A stretch of 64,000 nucleotides of DNA, taken from CAZLGM01 sp964623625. GTDB taxonomy: Bacteria; Desulfobacterota; Desulfobulbia; Desulfobulbales; Desulfocapsaceae. Numbering within the stretch: the stretch's first letter is position 1; the number at the start of each line of letters is the position of its first letter. The stretch covers positions 3,714-67,713 of the forward strand of contig CAZUUJ010000010.1 of the NCBI GenBank assembly GCA_964623625.1, written 5' to 3'. The notes under the pieces are model-generated. The model was given only the letters and a program-made list of their open reading frames with translations, was not told where the DNA came from and did not search any database. Positions 42,627 to 51,625 of the stretch are shown one piece after another. Made by a program: the position numbers and the translations under genes.

Positions 42627-44510
42627 GTGGCAAAGAGAACACAGAATAAACGAACAAGAACTCCAGCAAGAAAAAAGAGAGCTCCGCGCACAAAACCATT
42701 TAATGAAAAGCACATTATCGGTTTTCTCTTTGGTATCAGCCTACTGCTCTCCCTTTTTCTCTTTGGCCTTTTTTATTCCCTGGCCGGGCTCAGAATTCCG
42801 GATCTCCGTTCTGTCGCCTATTATCAGCCCCTGCAAACCACAACAATCTATGATCGATACGGAGAGGTCGTTGACAGGATTTCCAGCGAAAATCGCATGG
42901 TCGTCCCACTCAGCTCCATGTCGCCATTGTTGCCCAAAGCGTTTGTGGCGGCAGAAGACAGCCGTTTTTACGATCATCCCGGGTTGGATCTGTTTTCCGT
43001 ACTGAGGGCCGCTGTTATCAATATTAAACGGGGTGGTAAGGCGCAGGGTGGATCGACCATTACCCAGCAGGTCGCCCGATCACTACTGCTCACTCCAGAA
43101 AAATCGTATATCAGGAAATTCAGGGAGGCTATCCTGGCCTGGCGGATCGATCAACTGCTCACAAAGGATGAGATCCTCTATATTTATCTGAATCAGATCT
43201 ATCTCGGGGAAGGTGCCTACGGGGTGCAGTCGGCAGCCAGAGTCTATTTTAATAAATCGGCCGATGAGTTGAATCTGGCGGAGTGTGCTGTACTGGCCGG
43301 TCTTCCCCAGGCGCCCAGCCGGTATTCTCCATTGAGAAATTATAAAGCGGCTAAGAAAAGACAGCACTATGTTTTAAACAGGATGAATGCCGAAGAGATG
43401 ATCACTAAAAAACAGGCCAACCGTACTTTTCAAGCGCGATTAACTTTTCACAAACCGCCACTGAATAAAAACAGTGAGAATGGCTATTTTCTACGGATCG
43501 TAAAAAAACGGGCGGAAAAAGTTTTAGGCGTTCCTCTTGCCCGAGCCGGGGTGCGGATCTACACAACCTTGGATTCTTCCATGCAGCGACGGGCTGTTGG
43601 CAGTTTGAGAAAAGGGGTGAAGCAGTCTTTCAACCGACAGCCGAAGACAGATAAAAAACGGATTGTACCCCAAGGCGCGCTTGTCTCGATTGAGATCTGC
43701 AGCGGCAAGGTCAGGGCTGTTGTCGGCGGAGTCGACTGGGTGGTCACCCCCTATGACCGAGCAACCAGCGCTCGCAGACCGGCCGGTTCCGTTTTTAAAC
43801 CACTTCTATACTCCGCTGCCCTGGAAAAGGGTATGAGTCCGGAGAGCATTGTCGTGGATGGACCTCTTGCCCTGAAACGTTCGGATTCCGAGATCTGGCG
43901 GCCCAAGAACTTTTCCGGCAGATTCCATGGCCGAGTCACATTGCACGAGGCTCTGGTGCACTCCTATAACAGTGCAGCAATCAGGCTTCTGCAAAAGACA
44001 GGTGTAGACTCCGTACATAGGATTGCCTCTGCCTCCGGGATTGGCAGTAAAATGACAACGGACCTCTCCCTTGCACTGGGGGCTGTTGATGTATCTCTTC
44101 TGGAAATGACTTCCGCATACACGCCTTTTGGCTGCTCAGGATATTACAGACCTCCGGTCTTTATTGATAAGATTACCGAGATGGATGGAGAGACTCTTTA
44201 TCAACCCGGGTCGAAGAAGAAACCGGTATTGACCTCAAAGACGGCTAAATCCATGAAAAACATGCTCGGTTCGGTTGTTTCCATTGGAACCGGAAGAAGG
44301 GCGGCAGGACTGGGTATCTGGACAGGTGGCAAAACGGGAACGTCCAATGATAGTCGCGATGCCTGGTTTATCGGTTTTACAGACAGGCTGTTGACCGGTA
44401 TCTGGGTCGGCCATGATGATAACCGTTCCCTTGGAAAGGGTGAAAACGGAGGACGGACAGTTGCCCCAATTTGGCTGGATTTTATGAAGCGGGCCAACGG
44501 TATAAAATAG
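42627..44510 (+). CDS. Penicillin-binding protein 1A (class A, bifunctional)
   Basis: This 627-residue inner-membrane enzyme polymerises and cross-links peptidoglycan. It has a basic cytoplasmic start, one span (about 30-52), a GT51 glycosyltransferase domain (about 70-245; EDSRFYDHPGLD with the catalytic Glu, GGSTITQQ, and the second Glu in YLGEGAYG), and a transpeptidase domain (about 330-605). That domain has active-site Ser in AGSVFKP, SYNSA and KTGTSND. All catalytic motifs are intact. The start is GTG 42627 (GTGGCAAAGAG). It is divergent from mutL. Confidence 0.95.
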   Translation: MAKRTQNKRTRTPARKKRAPRTKPFNEKHIIGFLFGISLLLSLFLFGLFYSLAGLRIPDLRSVAYYQPLQTTTIYDRYGEVVDRISSENRMVVPLSSMSPLLPKAFVAAEDSRFYDHPGLDLFSVLRAAVINIKRGGKAQGGSTITQQVARSLLLTPEKSYIRKFREAILAWRIDQLLTKDEILYIYLNQIYLGEGAYGVQSAARVYFNKSADELNLAECAVLAGLPQAPSRYSPLRNYKAAKKRQHYVLNRMNAEEMITKKQANRTFQARLTFHKPPLNKNSENGYFLRIVKKRAEKVLGVPLARAGVRIYTTLDSSMQRRAVGSLRKGVKQSFNRQPKTDKKRIVPQGALVSIEICSGKVRAVVGGVDWVVTPYDRATSARRPAGSVFKPLLYSAALEKGMSPESIVVDGPLALKRSDSEIWRPKNFSGRFHGRVTLHEALVHSYNSAAIRLLQKTGVDSVHRIASASGIGSKMTTDLSLALGAVDVSLLEMTSAYTPFGCSGYYRPPVFIDKITEMDGETLYQPGSKKKPVLTSKTAKSMKNMLGSVVSIGTGRRAAGLGIWTGGKTGTSNDSRDAWFIGFTDRLLTGIWVGHDDNRSLGKGENGGRTVAPIWLDFMKRANGIK

Positions 44511-44778
44511 ATTGCAGCCCGGTTTATATCTTTAAGAACACCGAATCCCTGTCGACTCTATATTGTTGAAAATTTAAAAAAACAATTACTAGATTTTTTA
44601 GGTTTTTTATTTCTAGCCAAATAGATTCAGGAATAAGGTTAAAATCATTTCTGAGGTTGCTGATTGATATTCCCTCCGGTTATCATATAATATGAAACCG
44701 AGTTGGACTATTCTAAGAAGGAAAGTGGTAGTGTTAGGATAATATAATCTTTCAATCATGTTAACATAGGAGAGCGTA

Positions 44779-45336
44779 GTGGAAAAAAGAGTACTTGTTC
44801 CCCTGGCTGAAGGTTTTGAGATGGTAGAAGCACTGAGTGTAGTGGATGTCCTGCGGCGCGGTAATATTCAGGTGGATACTGCGGCTTTGGGGAATAACCT
44901 GCAAGTGACTTCTTCCCATGGTGTCACTGTTTTCGCCGATAAACTGCTGAGTAACTGTCTGGACCAGGTGTACGACCTTATCGTTCTTCCCGGTGGTATT
45001 CCAGGAGCTGAAAACCTAAAGAGTTCTGATGAGCTTGCCGAACTGTTGAAAAAGCAACGTAAGGAAGAACGGTTGTATGGCGCAATCTGCGCTTCACCTG
45101 CACTTGTTTTGGAACATCATGGCTTACTGGAAGGTAAAAAGGCCACCTGTCATCCCGGCTTTGTCTCCCATCTCTCCTCTCAGGAACACACGGGTGAAAA
45201 GGTGGTGGTTGATGGAAACTGTGTCACCTCCCGGGGAGCCGGAACTTCCATTGACTTTGCCCTTAAGCTGCTTGCTCTGCTAGCTGGTGAAGAGACAAAA
45301 CAAAATGTTAAACAAGGTCTTGCCCTTATCGATTGA
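44779..45336 (+). CDS. DJ-1/PfpI-family protein (YajL-like)
   Basis: This 185-residue protein has the nucleophile-elbow cysteine Cys104 in GAICASPALV, the Glu in EGFEMVEAL and the LPGGIPGAENL loop of the DJ-1 family. Members act on glyoxal or methylglyoxal adducts or as redox-responsive chaperones; the specific role is not settled. The start is GTG 44779 with AGGAGAG about five bases before it. It stands alone, and an inverted repeat at 45482-45517 may terminate it. Confidence 0.92.
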   Translation: MEKRVLVPLAEGFEMVEALSVVDVLRRGNIQVDTAALGNNLQVTSSHGVTVFADKLLSNCLDQVYDLIVLPGGIPGAENLKSSDELAELLKKQRKEERLYGAICASPALVLEHHGLLEGKKATCHPGFVSHLSSQEHTGEKVVVDGNCVTSRGAGTSIDFALKLLALLAGEETKQNVKQGLALID

Positions 45337-45481
45337 TACCAGATAACAGGTGAGTTTTATAAATACACAACTTTCCTATGTATCATCGTTCTCGCAGACA
45401 TACCTCTTAGCTCGACGTCATATTGCTGCCTTCAACCTCGAGTATTTACTTGTGTATTTCAACTTGAGGTTTCTACTGTTG

Positions 45482-45517
45482 CCCAAAAGGACGAGGAAAT
45501 ATCCCCGCCCTTTTGGG
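45482..45517 (+). terminator. Inverted repeat, possible terminator after the DJ-1 gene
   Basis: CCCAAAAGG (45482-45490) and CCTTTTGGG (45509-45517) form a perfect 9-bp stem around an 18-base loop. There is no clear T run, and it lies 145 bases past the stop, so it could instead be an attachment-type palindrome. Confidence 0.4.
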
Positions 45518-45522
45518 TTAGC

Positions 45523-45756
45523 CTACCCGTAAAGCGTCTCAATCCATCTTATCGCTTCCGTATTATTTACCTTGCCAAAATACCGCTGAGTTGTTGAAAG
45601 GTCGGTATGCCGTAGGATAACTTTGTTGACAATTTCCAAAGGAGTACCAGATCTTGAGGTACAAGTGGCGGCGCGTCGCCCCAAACCATGATGAGTTAGT
45701 AAAGGATCTGGCCTGGAAAAAAGAACATACAAAAAATGGATAACAGGACAACCCAC
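45523..45756 (-). pseudogene. Tyrosine recombinase (phage-type integrase) C-terminal remnant
   Basis: The minus strand encodes GTPLEIVNKVILRHTDLST, TQRYFGKVNNTEAIRW and a terminal IETLYG, the standard last 40 residues of a tyrosine integrase including the active-site His (RHTDLS) and Tyr (QRYFG). Just upstream HHGLGRRAAT is a degraded form of the HDLRRTAAT box. The rest of the enzyme is absent. It marks a decayed integrated element. The frame is open for 77 codons, but the start lacks support. Confidence 0.8.
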
Positions 45757-45767
45757 TGTAATTGAAA

Positions 45768-45836
45768 GGGTCAGAACAAAATAAAATAGGCTTGTAACTC
45801 GTAGATTTCCCAGTGAATTTAATTCTGTTCTGTCCC
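45768..45836. repeat. MITE-like repeat family C, copy 1
   Basis: The element begins GGGTCAGAACAAAAT and ends AATTTAATTCTGTTCTGTCCC, so its ends are inverted repeats. It is a direct repeat of 46609-46678, sharing GGCTTGTA-CTCGTAGA and CCAGTGAATTTAATTCTGTT. Confidence 0.8.
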
Positions 45837-46043
45837 TATTAATTCAGACCCTATTAATTATGTATCCCCTTGACTTATCGTTCATATACACTATTATTTC
45901 TATAATAGTTCAATAATAAAATACAATAGAGCAGCGCTTAAGTCGTATTAAAGCTCTGTTTTTATATTAGCGAGATCGTATACATTCGGTGAGCTATTAC
46001 TGCTTAAGCGTATCACATCAACCATTGCCAAATGGAGGTACGT

Positions 46044-46475
46044 ATGGGCTTTTTTGATTCACTGTTTGGAAGAAAAGAAGAGTATCCCCCCTTGGATGCC
46101 AATTCTGGGACTATGGAACTGATCAAGGCAATGCAGGCACCCCTTGAAAAGTTCTGCCAGGAGACGGATGATACTCTCGAACTGATCCCCACGACAGAAA
46201 CTGCTTACGTTTTTCTAGGTGCTCCCCCAAAACGATTTGCTATTGCCTGGATAGACAAAGATGGCACAATACACAATTTCAAAACCTTAGCTGAACAAGA
46301 AGGTGTTTCGGATATGAAACTTCAGCGTCTTATTGGCAAGTTGGGTAATGCATACAGGGACAGCAGCAAGGACGACCGGTTCTCAACAACACTGGGAGGC
46401 AAAGAGTTAACCGTCACACAATCAGATACTCTGGCCACCAATCTGAAGCAAGTTATTGAAGAGGCCACTGCCTAA
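46044..46475 (+). CDS. Small cytoplasmic protein of unknown function
   Basis: This 143-residue protein starts at ATG 46044, five bases after GGAGG; an ATG at 46032 overlaps the ribosome site and is rejected. The N-terminus MGFFDSLFGRKEE is an amphipathic start common to small cytoplasmic or peripheral membrane proteins. The rest is a mixed alpha/beta domain (AYVFLGAPPKRFAIAWID) with no recognised motif. It lies between two direct copies of a MITE-like repeat and after an integrase remnant, so it may be an accessory gene. A terminator follows at 46503-46544. Confidence 0.72.
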   Translation: MGFFDSLFGRKEEYPPLDANSGTMELIKAMQAPLEKFCQETDDTLELIPTTETAYVFLGAPPKRFAIAWIDKDGTIHNFKTLAEQEGVSDMKLQRLIGKLGNAYRDSSKDDRFSTTLGGKELTVTQSDTLATNLKQVIEEATA

Positions 46476-46502
46476 AACAACAATATAAATGATTTAACCA
46501 CG

Positions 46503-46544
46503 ATAAAAGGGTATGTCTATACTTCATAAGGCATATCCTTTTTC
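46503..46544 (+). terminator. Probable terminator after the 46044 gene
   Basis: AAAGGGTATG and CATATCCTTT form a stem with one mismatch around a short loop, followed by TTTTT. Confidence 0.7.
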
Positions 46545-46608
46545 TATGGGTGATAGGAAATTGCTTTCCCGCTCCCGCTAAAAACAGACAACATAAAAGT
46601 GGTCAAAA

Positions 46609-46678
46609 GGGGTCGGAACTAAATTAAATCGGCTTGTATCTCGTAGAGTTTCCAGTGAATTTAATTCTGTTCTGATCC
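46609..46678. repeat. MITE-like repeat family C, copy 2
   Basis: This 70-base copy is about 90% identical by eye to 45768-45836 in the same orientation. Its ends (GGGGTCGGAACTAAATTAAA and AATTTAATTCTGTTCTGATCC) are again inverted repeats. Confidence 0.8.
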
Positions 46679-46866
46679 TTTTTGTTTTCAAAGGGTAACA
46701 TGAAATGAAGAGGGCATAACAAGGCAATTAACGCTGACACAAAACATCGGCGGTTTAACTGATTTTTACTGTACGCATCAGGTTCAATGAAAATTCAGTG
46801 TTAATCTTCCGTATTTCGCGGCAGGTTATCGCAACGTTATATTTCATAAAAACAAGAGAGAACGAA
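46679..46866. other. Leader region before the PurF-like gene
   Basis: No gene is seen. A GAGAGAACGAA stretch precedes the ATG at 46867. The frame is open upstream to 46798, but that extension has no family match. Confidence 0.35.
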
Positions 46867-48270
46867 ATGGGTGGTTTCTTTGGTTGCGCCTCACAGCAAA
46901 ATTGTAATAAAGAAATTTTTTATGGAACTGATTACCTGTCTCACCTTGGGACTAAACGGGGTGGAATTGCCACAGTAAACAAAAATGAATTCCACAGGAA
47001 AATCCATAATCTAGAAAATGCTTACTTTCGATCAAAATTTGAATCAGACATTGATAAATTGATTGGAAATATGGGTATAGGGGTCATCAGTGATACAGAT
47101 TCCCAACCCATTCTCATCCATTCTCATCTTGGTAAATTTGCAGTGGTTACCGTTGGGAAAATCGCCAACCTTGATGAACTGACTCAGGAGGCATTTTTAA
47201 ACAATATCCATTTTGCAGAATCCAGCCAGGGGGATATCAACCCTTCAGAACTTGTTGCCATTCTAATCAGCCAGAAGGGGTCATTTGAGGAAGGCATCTC
47301 AAATGCACAGGCAAAGATTAAAGGTTCCTGTTCTATGTTGCTGCTGACGTCAACCGGTATATTTACCGCAAGGGACAAGTTGGGAAGAACCCCTATCATT
47401 ATCGGTAGAAGAAACAATGGTTTTGCTGCCAGTTCAGAATCAGCTGCTTTTTCAAACCTTGGGTTTGAAACTGATTATTATGTTGGCCCTAATGAAATCA
47501 TTAAGATGACACCGGACGGGTATGAACAGGTTCAGGCGCCTGGAAATAAAATGCAGATTTGTACATTTCTGTGGGTCTATTACGGGTATCCAGTCTCCAG
47601 TTATGAAGGCATCAACACGGAACAAGTTCGATACAAGTGCGGAACAGCCCTGGCTAAAAGAGAAACATCCAAAGCCGATCTTGTTGCCGGAATTCCGGAT
47701 TCCGGCATTGGTCATGCCATCGGGTTTGCCAATGAAAGCAAGATTCCCTATATGCGACCCTATGTAAAATATACACCGACATGGCCCAGAAGTTTTATGC
47801 CTCAAAACCAGGAAATGCGAGACCTTGTGGCACGAATGAAATTAATTCCCATCAGGGAAATAATCCAAGGAAAGCGTATTATCTTTTGTGATGATTCTGT
47901 TGTTCGGGGCACCCAGCTTAGGGACAATACGGAGATACTGTATGAATACGGCGCCAAAGATGTTCATATGAGAATCGCCTGTCCATGCCTGATTCATCCG
48001 TGCGAATTCCTCAATTTTTCAACATCCAGGTCAACGCTTGATCTGGCAGGTAGAAAAGCCATTTATAAGATTGAAGGCACTGAAGATACAGACTTGACTG
48101 ATTATGCCATTGATGGCTCAGATAAACATAAGGCCATGATTGAGAAAATTATTGATGAACTCAGACTGACCAGTCTAAGGTATCAGAAATTAGAAGATCT
48201 GGTCGCTGCCATTGGCATGCCCAAAGAAAAATTGTGCACCCATTGCTGGGATTGCTCCAGCTACTTTTAG
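46867..48270 (+). CDS. Amidophosphoribosyltransferase-like protein (PurF paralogue) lacking the N-terminal Cys
   Basis: This 467-residue protein has the two domains of PurF: an Ntn-type glutaminase domain (about 1-235; MGGFFGCASQQNC, SHLGTKRGG, RDKLGRTPI) and a phosphoribosyltransferase domain (about 250-460) with the PRPP loop IIFCDDSVVRGTQ. In normal PurF the mature N-terminus is the catalytic Cys of CGVFG; here the aligned residue is Gly (GGFFG). Glutamine hydrolysis by the usual mechanism is therefore unlikely. Related variants occur in other anaerobes. The C-terminus is Cys-rich (CTHCWDCSSYF). ATG 46867 is chosen because this N-terminus matches the family. It may use ammonia, or act outside purine synthesis. 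Confidence 0.85.
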   Translation: MGGFFGCASQQNCNKEIFYGTDYLSHLGTKRGGIATVNKNEFHRKIHNLENAYFRSKFESDIDKLIGNMGIGVISDTDSQPILIHSHLGKFAVVTVGKIANLDELTQEAFLNNIHFAESSQGDINPSELVAILISQKGSFEEGISNAQAKIKGSCSMLLLTSTGIFTARDKLGRTPIIIGRRNNGFAASSESAAFSNLGFETDYYVGPNEIIKMTPDGYEQVQAPGNKMQICTFLWVYYGYPVSSYEGINTEQVRYKCGTALAKRETSKADLVAGIPDSGIGHAIGFANESKIPYMRPYVKYTPTWPRSFMPQNQEMRDLVARMKLIPIREIIQGKRIIFCDDSVVRGTQLRDNTEILYEYGAKDVHMRIACPCLIHPCEFLNFSTSRSTLDLAGRKAIYKIEGTEDTDLTDYAIDGSDKHKAMIEKIIDELRLTSLRYQKLEDLVAAIGMPKEKLCTHCWDCSSYF

Positions 48271-48714
48271 GGTGTAGCTGAACTCCGGTATTCCTCATTG
48301 GGTGAAGAAATATTTAAGTACGACAGAAGACAAGAAGATGTGAGAAAATTGGGCAGATCCTGAATTGTTCATTTTATGGAATACCAGAAGCTCTTATATA
48401 CGAAGACCTGGGGACAGGTTGCTAAATTCCAAAAGGAAAATGAGCCGGTCGAGCCGGATACCTAGGTTGTTAATATTGCCACATCGAAGATCTCAATTTC
48501 TTGTTGATTCCCAACCGAAGGTGTCTATTGTCTGTCTTCAATGCCATCTATAAATAGTTCGGCTTTCTTTCGATATATCTTATAAGGTGATTTCTCCATC
48601 TTCTCCCATCTACGATTGGAAGGAGGGGCAACAGGAATAATTTCAGCCAGTTCTTATCTTTTGTTGAGATAGTTTTTAAAACAACCACCTGTTTGCTATT
48701 ATGCTACTACTCTT
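48271..48714. other. Spacer with a decayed coding fragment
   Basis: On the minus strand at about 48525-48650 an open frame reads PVAPPSNRRWEKMEKSPYK, followed by a lysine/arginine-rich tail ending at TAG. It has no start and no recognised family, and may be the end of a lost gene. Nothing else is seen. Confidence 0.3.
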
Positions 48715-49590
48715 TTACCATGGTGATGTCTGGAGAACCTGTTGCCTTGCAACCGGATGATGGGCGATTGCATGGTCAATTTTATGTAGGAAAGATTCCC
48801 TGTATGCTGGCAGCAGGCCTCTTAAGGTCTCAATATTGTTGCCGTGATCTCCCCAGTACATCATATTGAAATTGTCAAGGTTCTCCAGCAAATATTTTTC
48901 TTCTTCAAGGATCTGCAGCGGAGTTGCCTGAATGAATTCACCTGTCTCAACCTGATTGGCCAGGATGGTTCCCGGCTGAACAGTCAGTGCCATGGGTGCC
49001 AGCTCTTCAGGCTGCAGAATGTTGAGTAGTTTTGTAGTTTTTACAATATGCTCTCTGGATCGCTTCTTACCACCAATCCCAAAAATAATTGAGATGAGCA
49101 CTTCTATACCGGCTGCTTTGGCATGGCCAATACCCTCTTTGGCCTGCTCAGGAGTCAGCCCCTTGTTGATTAGCTCTAATGTCTCAATATCACCGGACTC
49201 AAGACCCGTATACACCTTGGACAATCCCGCTTCTTTGAGTTGTTTAAGTTCTTCAACGGATTTGCGTCTGAGGTCATTCAATCCTGAATAGAGAGAAATC
49301 TTTGTACACTCTGGAAAGGTTGAAGTAATTTTTTCAAGAATTTTTACAAGAAATTTTGTCTTCAGAGCCAGTACGTTTCCGTCAACGAGAAAGATTGATC
49401 CGGCCTGAGGATAAATCTGTCCTGCCTTCTCGATATCCTCGAAAATCTCATCGATCACTCTGATACGAAATCGTTTTTCTCGGAACATGTCGCAGAATGT
49501 GCATTTATTATGGGTACACCCCAGGGTTGCCTGTATCAGTAAACTATCGGCCTCTATCCAGGGACGGTATATCTTTCCTTCATATCGCAT
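48715..49590 (-). CDS. Radical SAM protein (CX4CX2C type)
   Basis: Starting at ATG 49590, with GAGGAT eight bases upstream, the protein has about 291 residues. The iron-sulfur motif is GCTHNKCTFCDMF, a CX4CX2C spacing rather than the usual CX3CX2C, seen in a widespread uncharacterised radical SAM family. The barrel continues with SIFLVDGNVL and YTGLESGD. The substrate is unknown. A longer frame to 49749 would overlap the SDR gene and is rejected. It lies 10 bases after the SDR gene on the same strand, so they are probably co-transcribed. Confidence 0.88.
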   Translation of the reverse strand: MRYEGKIYRPWIEADSLLIQATLGCTHNKCTFCDMFREKRFRIRVIDEIFEDIEKAGQIYPQAGSIFLVDGNVLALKTKFLVKILEKITSTFPECTKISLYSGLNDLRRKSVEELKQLKEAGLSKVYTGLESGDIETLELINKGLTPEQAKEGIGHAKAAGIEVLISIIFGIGGKKRSREHIVKTTKLLNILQPEELAPMALTVQPGTILANQVETGEFIQATPLQILEEEKYLLENLDNFNMMYWGDHGNNIETLRGLLPAYRESFLHKIDHAIAHHPVARQQVLQTSPW

Positions 49591-49600
49591 TTTTATATCC

Positions 49601-50419
49601 TCATTTTTCTTGTGCTGTTTCAGCCAAAACAGCCTCGATACCACGGACAATCTCATCACATTTTTGGCTATCAAGTGCATCGGGATGAGGTGAGGAAAAC
49701 GTGCCAATATCATTGTCAAAATACTTACCGGAAGCGGCTTCAAACTCATCTTCCAGTGCTAAGCGGGTAAGTATATCTGCACCAATTCGAATGTCTTTAC
49801 CTGCAACACCAAAGCCCTCTTTCACCATCTTGGTGCCGAGCATCGAACCAGGATTTACAGCAATAATGCTTGGACCTCCATTCCCCAACGAAAGTGCCAG
49901 GGAACGGGACCACATAGTAAGTGCCAGTTTGCTCTGGGCATACGCGCCAAAGTCGTCGGACAGCTTAGCCCGTCCGGCCAACGCTTCTTGATTAACAGTT
50001 GATTGGGCTGCAGATGACAGGTTGATCACTCGCCCTGATGTTCCAAGCAGCGGCAAAAGACGTTGCATCAGCAGATATGGGGCCACAGAATTAACAGCAA
50101 ATCTTGCATCGAGTCCGTCTACTGTTATGAGATCAGGTGACTTAAAGACCCCGGCATTGTTAATCAGTACGTCGAGTTTGGCATGCTTATGGGCTATGGT
50201 GTTTGCCAGTGTTTCCACATCGGCCATACGCGATAAATCAGCCATATAGCGTTCAACGTGTCTGCCATCAGGTAGCGCCCGGATCATTCTTTCCACTTTT
50301 TCCAGTTTTGCCGGGTTGCGTCCGTGCAATAAGACAGTGTGGCCCATTGAGACCAATATCTTTGCTGTTTCCAAGCCGATGCCATCGGTTGACCCGGTAA
50401 TAAGAATTGTTTTTTGCAT
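49601..50419 (-). CDS. Short-chain dehydrogenase/reductase
   Basis: This 272-residue oxidoreductase has the cofactor motif TGSTDGIGLETAK (residues 8-20), NNAG near 87, an active-site Ser in NLSSAAQ, and YAQSK with the catalytic Tyr and Lys. The form is like that of retinol dehydrogenase-type SDRs of unknown substrate. NADPH use is suggested by HGRNPAK after the second strand. It lies between the alcohol dehydrogenase-like gene and the radical SAM gene, all leftward. Confidence 0.9.
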   Translation of the reverse strand: MQKTILITGSTDGIGLETAKILVSMGHTVLLHGRNPAKLEKVERMIRALPDGRHVERYMADLSRMADVETLANTIAHKHAKLDVLINNAGVFKSPDLITVDGLDARFAVNSVAPYLLMQRLLPLLGTSGRVINLSSAAQSTVNQEALAGRAKLSDDFGAYAQSKLALTMWSRSLALSLGNGGPSIIAVNPGSMLGTKMVKEGFGVAGKDIRIGADILTRLALEDEFEAASGKYFDNDIGTFSSPHPDALDSQKCDEIVRGIEAVLAETAQEK

Positions 50420-50513
50420 AGTTTATTCCTGCTGTTTTGTAAATTTACGACTCATCAGAATGTAACACACTGAAGAGTGGTAGCTGGTCTGCACGGCCGG
50501 TTTTACAAACGGC

Positions 50514-51515
50514 TTATAAGACAAGAACCTGTTTACCCATCATTGTTCCACTTTCCTGCTTGATGTGCATTGCCTGGATATTTTCAGGTGTTAATCCGGA
50601 AAAAGTCTTTTGTCGAGTTGTAACAAGAGTGCCTTCATTCAGCAGTTCGGCTACTTCCAAAAGCAATTTCCCTTGCTTGGAAATATCATCTGTCTCAAAC
50701 ATTGACCGGGTGTACATAAATTCCCAGGAAAGGGAGACGCTTTTAAATTTAAATGCCCTAATATCAATTGGTTCCACGGGGTCATCAATAATAACGATAT
50801 GGCCTTGAGGTCGTATACATTCTGCCATCACCTGCCAATGTGTTTCCATTTTGGTAGTACAAAAAATGGTGTCAACTGAATCTGTTCCTGCTTCCTTCAA
50901 CTCTTCATAAAGATTGTTCTTGTGGTTCAGGATGACATCAGCTCCCAGGTTTCTGCACCATTCAACGGTATCAGGCCTTGATGCTGTAGCAAACACCTGC
51001 ACCCCGGCCCAACGCGCTAGCTGTATGGCTATGGAACCAACTCCGCCAGCTCCACCGATTATTAAAATAGATTTACCATCATTGCCATTTGCTTCGGGGA
51101 TAAAATCCAAACGCTCAAATAAAGCTTCCCATGCAGTTATTGAAGTTAAAGGCATTGCCGCAGCGTCTTCTGGTGAGAGTTTTTCGGGAGCTATTGCAGC
51201 TATACGGTGATCTACCAAGTGATATTCACTATTGCACCCAGGTTTGGTTATGTCACCAGCGTAATAGACTTTGTCACCAACTTTGAACCCTGTTACTTCT
51301 GCACCGGCCTTTTCGACGACTCCATACGCGTCCCAACCAAGCACAGCATTATTTTCAAACGATTTTCGTACCTTGGTATCAACAGGATTCATACCGATGG
51401 CAAAGATACGAACCAGAATATCCTTTTCTTCAGGATCGGGCACCGGCAGTTCTTGTAGAATAAACGCACCTGTATCTTGTGCTTCGCTGCCACCTTTTGC
51501 AATGATAGCCTTCAT
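50514..51515 (-). CDS. Zinc-type alcohol dehydrogenase-like (MDR) quinone-oxidoreductase-type protein
   Basis: Starting at ATG 51515, six bases after AAAGGAG, this 333-residue enzyme belongs to the medium-chain dehydrogenase family. It has the GroES-like half (ILVRIFAIGMNPVDTKVR), a GWDAYGVVEKAG block and the NADPH-binding ILIIGGAGGVGSIAIQLA. No catalytic zinc ligands are evident, as in quinone oxidoreductase-like members. Substrate is unknown. It is divergent from the LysR regulator at 51626, which probably controls it, and is followed by the SDR and radical SAM genes. Confidence 0.9.
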   Translation of the reverse strand: MKAIIAKGGSEAQDTGAFILQELPVPDPEEKDILVRIFAIGMNPVDTKVRKSFENNAVLGWDAYGVVEKAGAEVTGFKVGDKVYYAGDITKPGCNSEYHLVDHRIAAIAPEKLSPEDAAAMPLTSITAWEALFERLDFIPEANGNDGKSILIIGGAGGVGSIAIQLARWAGVQVFATASRPDTVEWCRNLGADVILNHKNNLYEELKEAGTDSVDTIFCTTKMETHWQVMAECIRPQGHIVIIDDPVEPIDIRAFKFKSVSLSWEFMYTRSMFETDDISKQGKLLLEVAELLNEGTLVTTRQKTFSGLTPENIQAMHIKQESGTMMGKQVLVL

Positions 51516-51625
51516 ATGATTCTCCTTTGTATGTGTGAATTTTGTCACCTCATTATGTAACCGAGCTACATCTAGGCTGCCTTTACTATAGGGTTCACTT
51601 TCTATAATGCAAATTAATAGTTGTC
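51516..51625. promoter_or_regulatory. Divergent promoter region between LysR and the dehydrogenase genes
   Basis: About 110 bases separate the two divergent starts. A LysR-type T-N11-A motif could fit (for example around GCCTTTACTATAGGGTTCAC at 51579-51598), but no single site stands out. Confidence 0.4.

Noticed and set aside
48365..48553. Rightward frame of 62 codons
   Set aside because: Arg/Ser-rich, without ribosome site, overlapping a decayed fragment on the other strand.
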